This document shows, one piece after another, positions 32,865-42,654 of a stretch of 64,000 bases of DNA. The position numbers and the translations under genes were made by a program. The DNA comes from Butyrivibrio sp. YAB3001 (lineage in GTDB: Bacteria > Bacillota > Clostridia > Lachnospirales > Lachnospiraceae). Within the stretch, counting starts at the first letter, position 1; each line of letters begins with the position of its first letter. The stretch spans positions 138,624 to 202,623 of the forward strand of contig NZ_FOKR01000002.1 in NCBI RefSeq assembly GCF_900112195.1. The letters run 5' to 3'. Under the pieces are notes generated by a model that saw only the letters and a program-made list of their open reading frames with translations, was not told the DNA's origin and searched no databases.

Positions 32865-34262
32865 TTATTTATTATCGTTATTATCTATGACACTTGCATC
32901 TAAAACAATATAATCGTAAACGTTCAGCCCATACATAGTGTTTGATTTTACGATTGAATACTCTTCATTTTCATAAAGAACTCGTATTTGCCTGAAATCA
33001 GCATAACCTTTATTGATATTATAAACTCCCACCAATGTATCCTGTTTACCAACATTAAATCTATCAGTTGAATCCGGTTTGATTAGCAGATCACCGGAAC
33101 GAAGCTCAGATGTATCAATATAGTATTCTGAATCCGTCTCACTATAAATTGAAATCTTTACAAATTCTGATGTTTCATTCCCTTGCTCATCGTATTTATC
33201 CCTAAGTACGCCGGTTGAATTATCATTATTTTTAATAATGTAATCCTTAGGAATCAGGTAAAAACTTTTATTCACAACAGAAGAATTTGGTATTTTAAGC
33301 CCCTTCTCATCCTCTGCAATAAGTTCAATATCAAGATATCTGTCCTTACAAAAAGTAATAAGCGAATTTGTAAACGTCAATACCACAAATGTATCGCCTT
33401 CACTATTGGTAACACTTGAGACCTTTCCCCAGGACTCATTCTGGTTCTTGATAAATCTTACCTTGATGTAGCCCATCTCTAAAAGATCATTTACTTTATC
33501 CGGATCCTTCTCATAAATTACAACTGACCAGTCCTCATTTGTACAAAGCTTATATATAGGATCTCCAATCTTAACCAGAGTGTTATTTATAAGCTGATTC
33601 TTAGTATAATTGGAATTATCAAAATCCTGCAAAGTCAGCTGTGAAGGTGTAATTTCCTCATAGCCATCTGTAGAATAAACAACAATACCGGTATTGGCAG
33701 AATACTTATAACTAATTGATTTTAATGTAGAACTGCTTGCATTAAGTGATTGTATATTCTGTAGTACGCTATTATTGGACAACTTCTGAACAGTACCATC
33801 TATTCCCACTTTAAAATCATAAACAGTATAAAAAGTGTGCTCATCAAAAGATGACTTAAAATCAATCATCTGTGATCTTAGCTCAGACAGGTCATCATCA
33901 CTTAAAGTAACCTCATCCGAGCCTTGAGATTTAAGATAATCCAATAGCTGCCCTGATTCATCAACAGTATATACAAGATTCCCTACAGCAACTCTGCCGC
34001 CTTCTGCAGCAAAATAGTTTACATAGCCTGCTGTATCGCTTGTAACAATTTCTTCCTGTCTTATGGCTATAGCATCATAAATATTGTTTGTTGAAAGTGA
34101 ACCTTCTTTTACTTCATATCCAACTATATGATCCCTTTTCAAGTAGGTGATAACACTGATTATGACATATATAGCGATTACACCAAAGATAACAACACCA
34201 ATGTTAATGTTGTTAAGATTTTTGGGATATTTTGTGATTTTACGGCCAGATCTTGAAGCCAT
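32865..34262 (-). CDS. HlyD-like membrane fusion-type protein
   Basis: 465 residues. A basic N-terminus and one membrane helix (about residues 20-42) anchor an extracytoplasmic part. Residues 55-110 look like a half lipoyl/barrel-sandwich (RQEEIVTSDTAGYVNYFAAEG, VAVGNLVYTVDESG), a helical insert follows, and a second half appears near 190-235 (SANTGIVVYSTDGYE, TLVKIGDPIYKLC). HlyD/RND adaptor-like proteins of this kind are often encoded beside sepF in Clostridia. No transporter gene is adjacent, so an envelope or division-linked role is plausible but unproven. Confidence 0.75.
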   Translation of the reverse strand: MASRSGRKITKYPKNLNNINIGVVIFGVIAIYVIISVITYLKRDHIVGYEVKEGSLSTNNIYDAIAIRQEEIVTSDTAGYVNYFAAEGGRVAVGNLVYTVDESGQLLDYLKSQGSDEVTLSDDDLSELRSQMIDFKSSFDEHTFYTVYDFKVGIDGTVQKLSNNSVLQNIQSLNASSSTLKSISYKYSANTGIVVYSTDGYEEITPSQLTLQDFDNSNYTKNQLINNTLVKIGDPIYKLCTNEDWSVVIYEKDPDKVNDLLEMGYIKVRFIKNQNESWGKVSSVTNSEGDTFVVLTFTNSLITFCKDRYLDIELIAEDEKGLKIPNSSVVNKSFYLIPKDYIIKNNDNSTGVLRDKYDEQGNETSEFVKISIYSETDSEYYIDTSELRSGDLLIKPDSTDRFNVGKQDTLVGVYNINKGYADFRQIRVLYENEEYSIVKSNTMYGLNVYDYIVLDASVIDNNDNK

Positions 34263-34304
34263 TTTCCCCCAACCTTTAAAAATTTCCTTTTATCTAAAAT
34301 ATAA

Positions 34305-34322
34305 GCCGCGGAATTCCGCGGC
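34305..34322 (-). terminator. palindrome, probable terminator of the P-loop gene
   Basis: GCCGCGGAATTCCGCGGC is a perfect 18-bp palindrome forming a 7-bp GC stem with a 4-nt loop. The minus-strand downstream sequence TTATATTTTA is T-rich but interrupted. Alternatively it belongs to the leader of the HlyD-like gene. Confidence 0.5.
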
Positions 34323-34406
34323 CTATGTCCGTATAATTTTTAATTATTGCCTCTATTCTCATGCAAGATGCATTTCTAAAGCGTTATATATCGTTTGTGC
34401 ACTTAA

Positions 34407-34826
34407 TCAAAGTGATATAACTATCTTTGATTTAACTGATTCAGGTAAATCAGATTCATCCATTGATACACTTAAAATGAAATCAACATTGAACTTCTCT
34501 GAAATCTTTTCAAGCTTATCAATAGTCTCAGTAATATCCTTACCTTCGAGACATGAAATATTCAGAAAACTATCAAAATACATTTGCTGAAGATCGTGGT
34601 CCTGAGAAATAATACCACTGACAAATCCGATAAACTCATCAGAATTAGAGATCATGAAATCAGACACTACAATTAAACGAATCTTATTATTTAGCTCATA
34701 CATATGCTTAGTGTTTTTATCAAGAAAAGCAATACTTCCGAGAACATTCTTAACCTCGGTATTTACCTTGTCCAATAAGCATTTGGTTTTACCCTTTCCC
34801 TTTTTCCCCACAATTAACTGAACCAT
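34407..34826 (-). CDS. small P-loop protein, PilT-like annotation
   Basis: 139 residues beginning VQLIVGKKGKGKTKCLLDKV, a clear Walker A P-loop at the very N-terminus. No convincing Walker B or sensor motif follows, and the remaining sequence (helix-rich, with VDFILSVSMDESDLPESV near the end) is not one I know. Similar short proteins are labelled twitching motility PilT in Clostridia, which I consider misleading. I start at the ATG at 34826, because AGGAGG is 8 nt before it; the ATG two codons earlier is only 2 nt from the Shine-Dalgarno. It has its own promoter. Confidence 0.7.
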   Translation of the reverse strand: MVQLIVGKKGKGKTKCLLDKVNTEVKNVLGSIAFLDKNTKHMYELNNKIRLIVVSDFMISNSDEFIGFVSGIISQDHDLQQMYFDSFLNISCLEGKDITETIDKLEKISEKFNVDFILSVSMDESDLPESVKSKIVISL

Positions 34827-34866
34827 CGGCATACCCTCCTGAAGTAAGATTTAATTCATTGTATTA

Positions 34867-34895
34867 ATTATAAGTTATCAATAACTAAAAGACAA
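34867..34895 (-). promoter_or_regulatory. predicted promoter of the P-loop gene
   Basis: Minus-strand TTGTCT (34895-34890) and a perfect TATAAT (34872-34867), spaced 17 bp. The -10 is 41 nt before the ATG. Confidence 0.65.
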
Positions 34896-34897
34896 CC

Positions 34898-35860
34898 TTA
34901 ATTAACGATTTCATTTAACAATTCCGTCATATCATCATATAGTTTTCCGTTGTCCAGATCCTTCATGATTACAGCTATATAAGGATTACCACTTGTATCT
35001 CTTGCAAGTAAGATAAGACAATGACCTGCAGCATTAGTTGTGCCTGTCTTACCACCGATAACAGTAATTCCGGATGGCTGAGATTTATTCCCATTAAGGA
35101 AACCATTAGTGGTATTAATCTCAACCTCTTTTGCAGTTCCTGTTGAATCAAGATAAGATGTGGTATATGAGTTCATATTTATAATTTCATTAAATGTATC
35201 AAATTGCATTGCTGCATTAAAAATAAGATACATATCATAGGCAGTAACGTAATGCTCATCACTTGTCAGGCCATGAGGATTAACAAAATGAGAATTTGTT
35301 GCGCCTATATTTTGAGCTTCTGTATTCATAAGGTCAATAAATTCGCTCAAAGAGCCACATATATTGGATGCTATAAGATTTGCAACGTCATTGGCAGAAT
35401 ATATAAGAAGGATATGAAGCGCCTGATCAAGAGTCATTCTGTCGCCTTCTTTTAAGTTGATCTTCTGCGCGCCGCTTTCATTCACATATACATCTTTTCC
35501 TGCAACCAACATCTGGTCAAGACTACCATACTTAAGGGCCACATAAGCAGTCATGACTTTGGTAAGGCTTGCAGGCATAACGCGTTCATTGACATTTTGT
35601 GCAAATAAAGTTTCCTTTTTGGTAAGATCAAAAAGACCGGCGCTGACATTCTCAGATAATGACAATTCAGAAGTATTTATATCAGTATTTGCAACACACA
35701 AATCTGATGCATATGTCGGATAAGTGCCAACAGAATTTTCTTTTGAAAAAGAACCAACAGAATACTTTGCGTCAAATGTAAGAGACGCACAACCGGTGAC
35801 ATTAACTGAACATATCAATAATACAGCTATTGTAACAAAAGCCTTATTTATACATTTCAC
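34898..35860 (-). CDS. D-alanyl-D-alanine carboxypeptidase, probable lipoprotein
   Basis: Trims the terminal D-Ala of peptidoglycan stems (S11 family, DacA/DacF type). The three active-site motifs are present: SLTK in [15 protein letters not shown] in YSANDVANL, and KTG in [11 protein letters not shown]. The N-terminus has a lipoprotein signal with lipobox-like VTGCAS. I favour the GTG at 35860 (protein start [14 protein letters not shown]); an in-frame ATG at 35884 would overlap mgsA by 41 nt and add GEILSGV. The normal C-terminal beta domain is missing, so the enzyme is short. Last gene of the shape cluster. Confidence 0.85.
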   Translation of the reverse strand: MKCINKAFVTIAVLLICSVNVTGCASLTFDAKYSVGSFSKENSVGTYPTYASDLCVANTDINTSELSLSENVSAGLFDLTKKETLFAQNVNERVMPASLTKVMTAYVALKYGSLDQMLVAGKDVYVNESGAQKINLKEGDRMTLDQALHILLIYSANDVANLIASNICGSLSEFIDLMNTEAQNIGATNSHFVNPHGLTSDEHYVTAYDMYLIFNAAMQFDTFNEIINMNSYTTSYLDSTGTAKEVEINTTNGFLNGNKSQPSGITVIGGKTGTTNAAGHCLILLARDTSGNPYIAVIMKDLDNGKLYDDMTELLNEIVN

Positions 35861-36239
35861 GCCACTCAAGATCTCCCCTGTCAAGTGATTTGATCAATAG
35901 CTCAGCAGAAGCTAAATTTGTTGCAACCGGAATATTATGCATATCGCAAAGAGTCATGACATTGTTAATATCAGGTTCATGCGATTTAACAGTTAAAGGA
36001 TCTCTTAAGAAGATAACAAGATCTATCTCGTTATGCTCAATAGCTGCTCCAAGCTGCTGAGCGCCTCCAAGATGACCGGCAAGATACTTATGAACACTTA
36101 AATTTGTCACCTCTTCAATAAGTCTTCCAGTCGTACCTGTTGCATATAGATCGTTTTTACTCAAAATACCTCTGTATGCTATGCAGAAATTCTGCATTAA
36201 TTTTTTCTTCGCATCGTGAGCTATAAGTGCTATATTCAT
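35844..36239 (-). CDS. mgsA: methylglyoxal synthase
   Basis: Converts dihydroxyacetone phosphate to methylglyoxal. 131 residues with the family start [14 protein letters not shown], the phosphate-binding [21 protein letters not shown], and the catalytic region [20 protein letters not shown]. Its position after rodA is conserved in Clostridia. It lies 4 nt beyond the rodA stop. Confidence 0.96.
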   Translation of the reverse strand: MNIALIAHDAKKKLMQNFCIAYRGILSKNDLYATGTTGRLIEEVTNLSVHKYLAGHLGGAQQLGAAIEHNEIDLVIFLRDPLTVKSHEPDINNVMTLCDMHNIPVATNLASAELLIKSLDRGDLEWREMYK

Positions 36240-36243
36240 TCAG

Positions 36244-37368
36244 TTAAACCCTCCCAGAGTTATACTTGTTGCTTTGTAGTCTTACATTTAATACAAAACC
36301 AATCCCCATAAAAGAACTTAGCAGTGAAGTCAGACCATAACTTACAAAAGGAAGCGGGATTCCGGTGTTAGGGATTACACCTGTAGCAACTCCAATATTT
36401 ATAAATCCCTGAAATCCTATCCATGCTCCAACACCTGCCGCTATTATCTCACCTGCTCTGTTAAGAGCTCTAAGTGAAATCATGAAACATCTCACTGAAA
36501 TAGCAAGTATCAGCATAATAACAAGACATGCTCCAACAAATCCAAACTCCTCACCGATAACGGTAAAGATAAGATCGGTTGATGACTCAGAAATGAAACC
36601 ACCATTTAAAACAGAACTGATTTCGTTGGTATTATAGCCTTTTCCATATAGTTGTCCGGATCCAATAGCCATCATAGAATTAAGCGTCTGATAAGCATCA
36701 GAATTTGCATAATCCTCGGGATGAAGCCATGCCAAAATACGTCTTTGCTGATACTCATGTAAAAGACTGCTCTCACCTTGAACTGCGTTATAGATTACAA
36801 ATAACACCGAAGGAATTGAAACAGAAAGAACAGCTATGACGATTTTCCAACTAATACCTGAAATGAACATGATCGATGCAAAAATCGTCATAATCATAAT
36901 ACAAGTAGACAAATCAGGCTGCATAGCAATAAGGCCTAATGGCAAAGCTAAAAGAAGCAGACAAACCATTATAAATCCAAAGGATTTTATACGGTCTTTA
37001 TATTTCATAATAAACTGAGCATAAAATAAAATCAATAATATTTTAGCAGCTTCAGAAGGCTGGAAAGTAATGCCAAAAAGATTTATCCATCTCTGCGCTC
37101 CATTTGTATTACTTCCAAGAGGTGATAAAACAAGTGCCAGTAAGATTACATTTATGATATAAAAAAGTACATAAAACTTAATCAGGAACAAATAATCAAA
37201 TAATGAGATAAATATCATAAGGACTATTCCCATTACAAGACCGGCAACCTGTTTATTTTTTGAAGCGGGCTCAGCAGAATTGATAGCCATAATTCCTATT
37301 ATTGTCAGCCCTATGACCATGATCACAAGAAAAAAATCATAATCAATTATCCTATATTTCTTTAACAT
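36244..37368 (-). CDS. rodA: rod-shape SEDS glycosyltransferase RodA
   Basis: SEDS-family peptidoglycan polymerase that works with the class B PBP encoded just upstream. 374 residues with about ten membrane helices. Family motifs include NGAQRWINLFGITFQPSEAAK, the periplasmic loop QQRRILAWLHPEDYANSDAYQ, SGQLYGKGYN, and the C-terminal TGIPLPFVSYGLTSLL. RodA is preferred over FtsW because of the mre neighbourhood and the 15-nt spacing from pbp2. Confidence 0.95.
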   Translation of the reverse strand: MLKKYRIIDYDFFLVIMVIGLTIIGIMAINSAEPASKNKQVAGLVMGIVLMIFISLFDYLFLIKFYVLFYIINVILLALVLSPLGSNTNGAQRWINLFGITFQPSEAAKILLILFYAQFIMKYKDRIKSFGFIMVCLLLLALPLGLIAMQPDLSTCIMIMTIFASIMFISGISWKIVIAVLSVSIPSVLFVIYNAVQGESSLLHEYQQRRILAWLHPEDYANSDAYQTLNSMMAIGSGQLYGKGYNTNEISSVLNGGFISESSTDLIFTVIGEEFGFVGACLVIMLILAISVRCFMISLRALNRAGEIIAAGVGAWIGFQGFINIGVATGVIPNTGIPLPFVSYGLTSLLSSFMGIGFVLNVRLQSNKYNSGRV

Positions 37369-37383
37369 AAAAAACCTCAGTAA

Positions 37384-40272
37384 TTAATCCGCATTTGTGG
37401 CACCATCTTGTAAAGTCTGAGCTGTGCCGGAAATAATATCATCCTCATCTCTCAGGTTAAAGTAATAAGAAAGCGCTTCTTTTGTAATCTGTGCAGCATA
37501 ACTTGATGTATATCCGTTAGCTATTCGTGTAGCAATAGCAATTTCAGGCTTTTCATAAGGCGCATAGCAGACAAAAAGTGAGTGGTTAGGCTTACTCTTT
37601 GACTCCTGGGCAGTACCTGTTTTACCTGCAACGGCAACGCCTAGATTTGAATAATATGCCTTATCCTGTACAACCTGTCTCATACCGGTATGTATTGAAT
37701 TCCAGTAGGACTGTGGCATATCAATAGTATTCCTTATAGTAGCAGAATAATCTTCAAGAAGATTGCCATTTGAATCAGTAGTCCTGTCGATGAGAGTCAG
37801 ATTATAGCAAGTTCCGCTATTTGCCACAGTAGTAACATATCTTGCAAGGCCAACAGTTGTAAATGAGTTCGTACCCTGTCCAATAGCTGAACGAACAGAG
37901 TCCATTGTTGAAGTCTGCGGCTCTGATTCAGCAATCTCAATGCCTGATTTTTCTGTAAGTCCGTACATATCAGCATATTTGGCAAGTTTCTCAAGACCTA
38001 CATCAGACTGATATTTGTCATTTTCTATACCAAGTCTATATCCCACTTCGTAAAAGAAACAGTTACAGGAGTTTCTTATTCCTCCGGCAACATTTAATCC
38101 TCCGTGGCCTCTTGGATATATCCAACATCTTGGCGGATTATCAAGTTTATCAAAAATACCGCCGCAGTATATAACAGAATCGGTATTTATAATTCCTTCC
38201 ATCAACCCCGCTGTAGATGAAACCATCTTAAAGGTTGATCCGGGCGCTGTCTTCTGCTGTGTTGCATAATTATATAATGGATTTGAATTGTCTTTTCGAA
38301 GTTTGGCATAATATGCAGCATCAACACCGTTTGCCATCATATTATTGTCATACCCCGGATAAGAAACTAATGCCAGTACATCTCCGGTATTCACATCGGT
38401 TATTACCATTGATCCCGTACATGGATCAAGCGCAAGCTGAGCAGGTGTAATATCAAGATTGGCAATCCTGTTCACCATGAAAGTGTATGATGACTCTCCG
38501 CCTCTTTGCCAGATATTATACTCTTCTTCATCAACCTTGATCGCATCCTGTTCCAGAAGAATATCGCAAACCTGAGAACCGGAAATCTGTCCATCGAGCA
38601 AAAGATATTTATAAAGTCTTGTCCTAAAATCAGAATCTGTTTCAAGCCTTTCGACTATATATTTAACGACCTGTTTAAAAATCTCATCAGAATCAGCATA
38701 CTGATTATCAATGCTAAGCTTTGATACATCTACCCAGTTCATTGCGATAGCATACTTTAAATATTCAGCAAGTGATATTGTCTCATCAGTAGTCCATGCT
38801 ATGTAAGTAGCATCTTCTTTATCAACTTTTGAAGAGTCCAATATTCCGTTTGAATATAATTCAGAGGCAATATGGCTCATATACCACTGATATTCCTTTG
38901 AAAGATGATCATAACTGGTCTTTTTTTCATTAAGCTCAGTTTTTATCTCTTCAATTACAGTAGCATTCTTATTTAAAAAAGCATCATATACAGCCTTCTC
39001 ATTCTCACCTGCATCAGACTTCAAAAAATGCTCAACATCAATAACATTATTGTCAAACATAGCATAATAAACATCATAAATTGGTATGACAATATTGCTT
39101 GAGCTTGATGCCTCCGTATATGTATAAGTCTTTATATTCTGAATTTTTGAAACAAGGATTCCGGCAAGTGACTGCTCAATAATGTTATAACAAGCCTCAG
39201 TGAGGTCTTTATCTATTGTGAGGTACACATCATTTCCAGCAACAGAGTCCACATAATTACTTGTTTCAATGACCTGTCCCGTATTATCAACATAAACAGT
39301 TTCAGAACCCTTTGTTCCCTGAAGAACACTTTCCATTGCCTGTTCTATGCCGGATTTACCAACAGTATCATTCATATTGTAATTGTTGTTTTTTTGCTGA
39401 AGTTCATATAATTCATCTTCAGAGACCTTGCCTGTATAGCCTAAGATCTGTGAAAAATAATAGGAATCAACGTATTTTCTCGCTGTGCTTTCTTCAATGG
39501 ATACGCCCTCTAACGTATCAAGGTTTTCCATAACATCTGCAACAGTCTGTTCACTTACATCAGAAGCAACAGTAGTATCAATGTACTTCTGAAAGCTGTT
39601 TGCATTCATGTTATATCTTATATTCAATACCTTGAGCGCTCTGTCATTTGTATACCCTTTCCTTACGACAAACGACGAAGAATTGTTTTCCTCTTCATAA
39701 TCGCCCACACCGTATTTCTTACATAGATCATCAACAACTTCTGCTGCAGTTTTGGTCTTTTCCTCGTATTTAAGATTGCTTATCGAAGTTTTTCCATAAA
39801 CATCAGCAAGAAACCTGTAAAGAGTATTTCCTTCTACAGTGAACTCAAAAGCGTTATCTTCATTAACAACAATCTTAAAATCCTGGTCAACGCTATCACC
39901 ATTATTCTCAATAATATCGATCAGTCTGTTCAAAGTATTATTAATTGACTGGTTCTTGCCTTTGCCGGATTTATAAACGTCCTCTATCGTTACTGAATTA
40001 GCAAGTTCATTGTATGCTAGAAGTTTCCCGTTTCTGTCATAAATATTGCCCCTTGTTGCAGCAATACTTTTTTCTTTTTTTATCCTTAGTTTAAAAGAAT
40101 CAAGGTAGTATTCACCATTAATGATCTGCAGAGAAAAGAGTCTGTATATCATGATGCTTGCAAGACAGATGAGAACTGCAGAAACAATGACCGCCCTGGA
40201 TGTTATGAACTTAAATACAGCTTCTTTAATATCGTTAAACAAATTTCTTTGCGCTCCTTTGTTCACGCTCAT
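37384..40272 (-). CDS. mrdA: class B penicillin-binding protein 2 with a large insertion
   Basis: Transpeptidase of the elongation complex. Membrane anchor at about residues 26-46, dimerisation domain from about 70 (ATRGNIYDRNGKLLAYN), and the catalytic domain with S679-x-x-K682 (PGSTFKM), S735-C-N737 and K884-T-G. Between VYLTIDKDLTEA (about 350-360) and ALDPCTGSMVITDVNTGD (about 614) there is an insert of roughly 240 residues, mostly charged and helical, making the protein 962 residues rather than the usual 600-720. The start may be the TTG at 40242, which has AAGGAG 11 nt upstream; the ATG at 40272 has no clear Shine-Dalgarno and overlaps mreD by 38 nt. Confidence 0.92.
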   Translation of the reverse strand: MSVNKGAQRNLFNDIKEAVFKFITSRAVIVSAVLICLASIMIYRLFSLQIINGEYYLDSFKLRIKKEKSIAATRGNIYDRNGKLLAYNELANSVTIEDVYKSGKGKNQSINNTLNRLIDIIENNGDSVDQDFKIVVNEDNAFEFTVEGNTLYRFLADVYGKTSISNLKYEEKTKTAAEVVDDLCKKYGVGDYEEENNSSSFVVRKGYTNDRALKVLNIRYNMNANSFQKYIDTTVASDVSEQTVADVMENLDTLEGVSIEESTARKYVDSYYFSQILGYTGKVSEDELYELQQKNNNYNMNDTVGKSGIEQAMESVLQGTKGSETVYVDNTGQVIETSNYVDSVAGNDVYLTIDKDLTEACYNIIEQSLAGILVSKIQNIKTYTYTEASSSSNIVIPIYDVYYAMFDNNVIDVEHFLKSDAGENEKAVYDAFLNKNATVIEEIKTELNEKKTSYDHLSKEYQWYMSHIASELYSNGILDSSKVDKEDATYIAWTTDETISLAEYLKYAIAMNWVDVSKLSIDNQYADSDEIFKQVVKYIVERLETDSDFRTRLYKYLLLDGQISGSQVCDILLEQDAIKVDEEEYNIWQRGGESSYTFMVNRIANLDITPAQLALDPCTGSMVITDVNTGDVLALVSYPGYDNNMMANGVDAAYYAKLRKDNSNPLYNYATQQKTAPGSTFKMVSSTAGLMEGIINTDSVIYCGGIFDKLDNPPRCWIYPRGHGGLNVAGGIRNSCNCFFYEVGYRLGIENDKYQSDVGLEKLAKYADMYGLTEKSGIEIAESEPQTSTMDSVRSAIGQGTNSFTTVGLARYVTTVANSGTCYNLTLIDRTTDSNGNLLEDYSATIRNTIDMPQSYWNSIHTGMRQVVQDKAYYSNLGVAVAGKTGTAQESKSKPNHSLFVCYAPYEKPEIAIATRIANGYTSSYAAQITKEALSYYFNLRDEDDIISGTAQTLQDGATNAD

Positions 40273-40759
40273 CTATCTTGTTATTAAGATACAAAATAAC
40301 AGGATAATAAAAAATTGCGATAAGTGCTGTGTACACCATTTCCGGAACAATAACACTCATCATATAGTAGCCAATATTAAATCTGGTTCTGAAAAGAAAC
40401 ATCAAAACATAACATATAAAGCCATATACAAAATCAGTAATTGTTATAAAAAAGATTGGAATGGCAATATTTTGCGAAAAGAATACTTCATGAAACTTAC
40501 CTACTATAAATCCAAGATACATATAGATAAGCGCAAAAAAGCCCAGATAAGAACCAAAAAAGATATCTACAAGTATTCCACTGAAAAAACCAACTAAAAG
40601 TCCTGTCTTATCACCTTTTATAAAAGCAGAAGAAACAACTACGATCAATAAAAGATTTGGCGTGATGCCACCAAAATCAATTCTTCTAAAAACGGTTGTC
40701 TGCAATATAAAAGAGACAAGAAGAAGTATGAAATTAGTAATAGCCCGTCTTATATTCAT
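40235..40759 (-). CDS. mreD: rod-shape-determining membrane protein MreD
   Basis: 174 residues with about five hydrophobic helices and the family features NLLLIVVVSSAFIKGDKTGLLVGFFSGILVD near residues 35-65. MreD links MreC and the PBP2/RodA polymerase to MreB. It is placed 11 nt after mreC and runs into pbp2. Confidence 0.9.
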   Translation of the reverse strand: MNIRRAITNFILLLVSFILQTTVFRRIDFGGITPNLLLIVVVSSAFIKGDKTGLLVGFFSGILVDIFFGSYLGFFALIYMYLGFIVGKFHEVFFSQNIAIPIFFITITDFVYGFICYVLMFLFRTRFNIGYYMMSVIVPEMVYTALIAIFYYPVILYLNNKIDEREQRSAKKFV

Positions 40760-40770
40760 TAAAAAATCCC

Positions 40771-41640
40771 TTAATCAGTAACGTTTTTCTTTAAATCCAA
40801 CAGAACAAGCACAATATTCATATGTTCAAAATCAACTGCCGGTGTTAAAGTGCCGGATTTAGTAAGATTATTGGAATCATCATCAAGTGTGGCAATATAA
40901 CCGATAAGGATACCCGGAAGATACTTATCGCTAATATTAGAAGTTACAATCTTATCTCCAATGCTTACCCTGTCAATATCATCAACCAGCTTGGAAAAAC
41001 TGATATATCCCTGCTTGTATAATTCCAGATTTCCCTGAACAATAAGATTATCAGAAGATGACAATACCATTCCGCTGACCGCAGCATTATCAGCAATGAT
41101 TGACTGAACTTTTGCCCAGTCGGGACCAACATCGATGATTCTGCCAACCAGCGCGCCATTAGCAATAACGTTCATATCAATAGCAAGTCCGTCATCAGAG
41201 CCTTTATCAATTACGAATGCATGATACCAGTTTCCGGCATCTTTGGCGATGATCCTTGCGCCAACCTTATCATATTTTTCATATGGATCATCAAGCTGAT
41301 AGAGATTACGAAGCTCAATAAGCTCATATTTTTCCTGCTCAAGTTCGGTGTTTGCAATAGTAAGCTCATCAATCTTATTTTTAAGTTCTTCGTTTTCATC
41401 AAGGAGCTTTGTTATGGATGAGAGCTTTTCTGCTGAATCCATAAGGTATGTGGAAACCGTAGTTATGCCTTTTTGAAATGGCACGATAAATACACCTGCA
41501 AAAGAATTAAGCGGGCCGGTAAAAATATTTGTATTAAATGTGACCACAATTAAAAGTGTACACAGTACTGTTAAAATAAAGAGGAGATATTTACTGGGTA
41601 AAGTAAAATCCTCTCCTCTTCTCTTGATAATGGGACTCAT
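40771..41640 (-). CDS. mreC: rod-shape-determining protein MreC
   Basis: 289 residues: cytoplasmic start, one membrane helix (about 17-37), a coiled coil at about 65-110 (LLDENEELKNKIDELTIAN), and a beta-rich extracytoplasmic domain with the family motifs ARIIAKDAGNWYHAFVIDKGSDDGLAIDMNV and VGRIIDVGPDWAKVQSI. It bridges MreB filaments and the PBP2/RodA machinery. It overlaps the mreB stop by 1 nt (TAATG). Confidence 0.95.
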   Translation of the reverse strand: MSPIIKRRGEDFTLPSKYLLFILTVLCTLLIVVTFNTNIFTGPLNSFAGVFIVPFQKGITTVSTYLMDSAEKLSSITKLLDENEELKNKIDELTIANTELEQEKYELIELRNLYQLDDPYEKYDKVGARIIAKDAGNWYHAFVIDKGSDDGLAIDMNVIANGALVGRIIDVGPDWAKVQSIIADNAAVSGMVLSSSDNLIVQGNLELYKQGYISFSKLVDDIDRVSIGDKIVTSNISDKYLPGILIGYIATLDDDSNNLTKSGTLTPAVDFEHMNIVLVLLDLKKNVTD

Positions 41641-42644
41641 TATTTATCCTCTTCAATTCCATATGCAAGAGCCTTATATTGATCTTCTCTTATGATTTTG
41701 GCAAGACCAAGAGCACCGGAACCAACTGGATTCTCGGCAATATTAACATTCAGACCAACACCATTGCTAAGTCTCTGTGCCAGATGGCAAACCTGAGATG
41801 CACCACCTGTTAGATATAGACCATGCTTAAAGATATCTGCAGCAAGTTCCGGAGGTGTTTTCTCAAGAGCTGCTTTAATGTTATCCAAAATTGTATCAAA
41901 GTTTTCTATAAGAGATTGATTAAGAAGTTCAATCGGAATCTTTCTCTCAACAGGAAGACCGGTTACAATATCTCTGCCGTAAACAACCGCATCTTTATTT
42001 TCCTTTTCAAGATCTTTAAGTGCAATCTTAACAGCCTCAGATGTCTTCTCACCGATCAGAAGACCAAATTCTTTTCTGATAACATTTCTGATAGCTTCAT
42101 CAAACTTCTTGCCACCAACCTTAATAAGTTTGCTGACAACTATTCCTCTAAGCGAAAGGATTGAAATCTCAGTAGTATCATAACCAACGTTGACAACAAG
42201 AACACCCTGAGAATTCATGACATCAACGTTCATGCCAAGACCATCAGCAAGAGGCTTTTTAACCATCATGATCTTCTTAGCCTTGATTCCCGCATCATTA
42301 ATAAGATCATGGAAAGCTCTTCTTTCAACTTCTGTTACATCCTTGGGAACAGCTATATAAACTTCACAAGGCTTAACAGAACCCTTCATCTGATCTGTCA
42401 AAAACAGTTTTACCAAAGTTTCCATATGCTCAATATCTGCAATAACACCACTGTTTAGAGGATAAGAAATTCTGATCTTATCAGGTGCCTTTTCATACAT
42501 TTCATAAGCAGAATTACCATAAGCAAAAACATTAACTTTGTTTTCTATGGCAATCATATTTTTTTCTACTGTGAGAGAATCCTCATCTCTGTTATAAATC
42601 TTGATATTGCTTGTTCCAAGATCGATTCCGAATATATTACCCAA
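41640..42644 (-). CDS. mreB: rod-shape-determining actin homologue MreB
   Basis: Actin-like filament that steers lateral wall synthesis. The phosphate-1 loop is FGIDLGTSNIKIY; the interdomain segments include YPLNSGVIADIEHME, VAVPKDVTEVERRAFHD-like sequence, and GLYLTGGASQVCHLA. I place the start at TTG 42644, since AAGGAGG lies 5-6 nt before it and it falls 11 nt beyond the radC stop. This gives 334 residues, as for MreB. The longer in-frame ATG at 42683 would overlap radC and add an unrelated N-terminus (MQKKDCCGNKEET). Some core residues differ from canonical MreB, so an Mbl-like paralogue is possible. Confidence 0.92.
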   Translation of the reverse strand: MGNIFGIDLGTSNIKIYNRDEDSLTVEKNMIAIENKVNVFAYGNSAYEMYEKAPDKIRISYPLNSGVIADIEHMETLVKLFLTDQMKGSVKPCEVYIAVPKDVTEVERRAFHDLINDAGIKAKKIMMVKKPLADGLGMNVDVMNSQGVLVVNVGYDTTEISILSLRGIVVSKLIKVGGKKFDEAIRNVIRKEFGLLIGEKTSEAVKIALKDLEKENKDAVVYGRDIVTGLPVERKIPIELLNQSLIENFDTILDNIKAALEKTPPELAADIFKHGLYLTGGASQVCHLAQRLSNGVGLNVNIAENPVGSGALGLAKIIREDQYKALAYGIEEDK

Positions 42645-42654
42645 TGTTTCCTCC

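Noticed and set aside
34305-34322. Perfect 18-bp palindrome as a REP or operator
   Set aside because: Single GC-rich hairpin just downstream of a stop codon with no second copy in the window; a terminator is the simpler reading.
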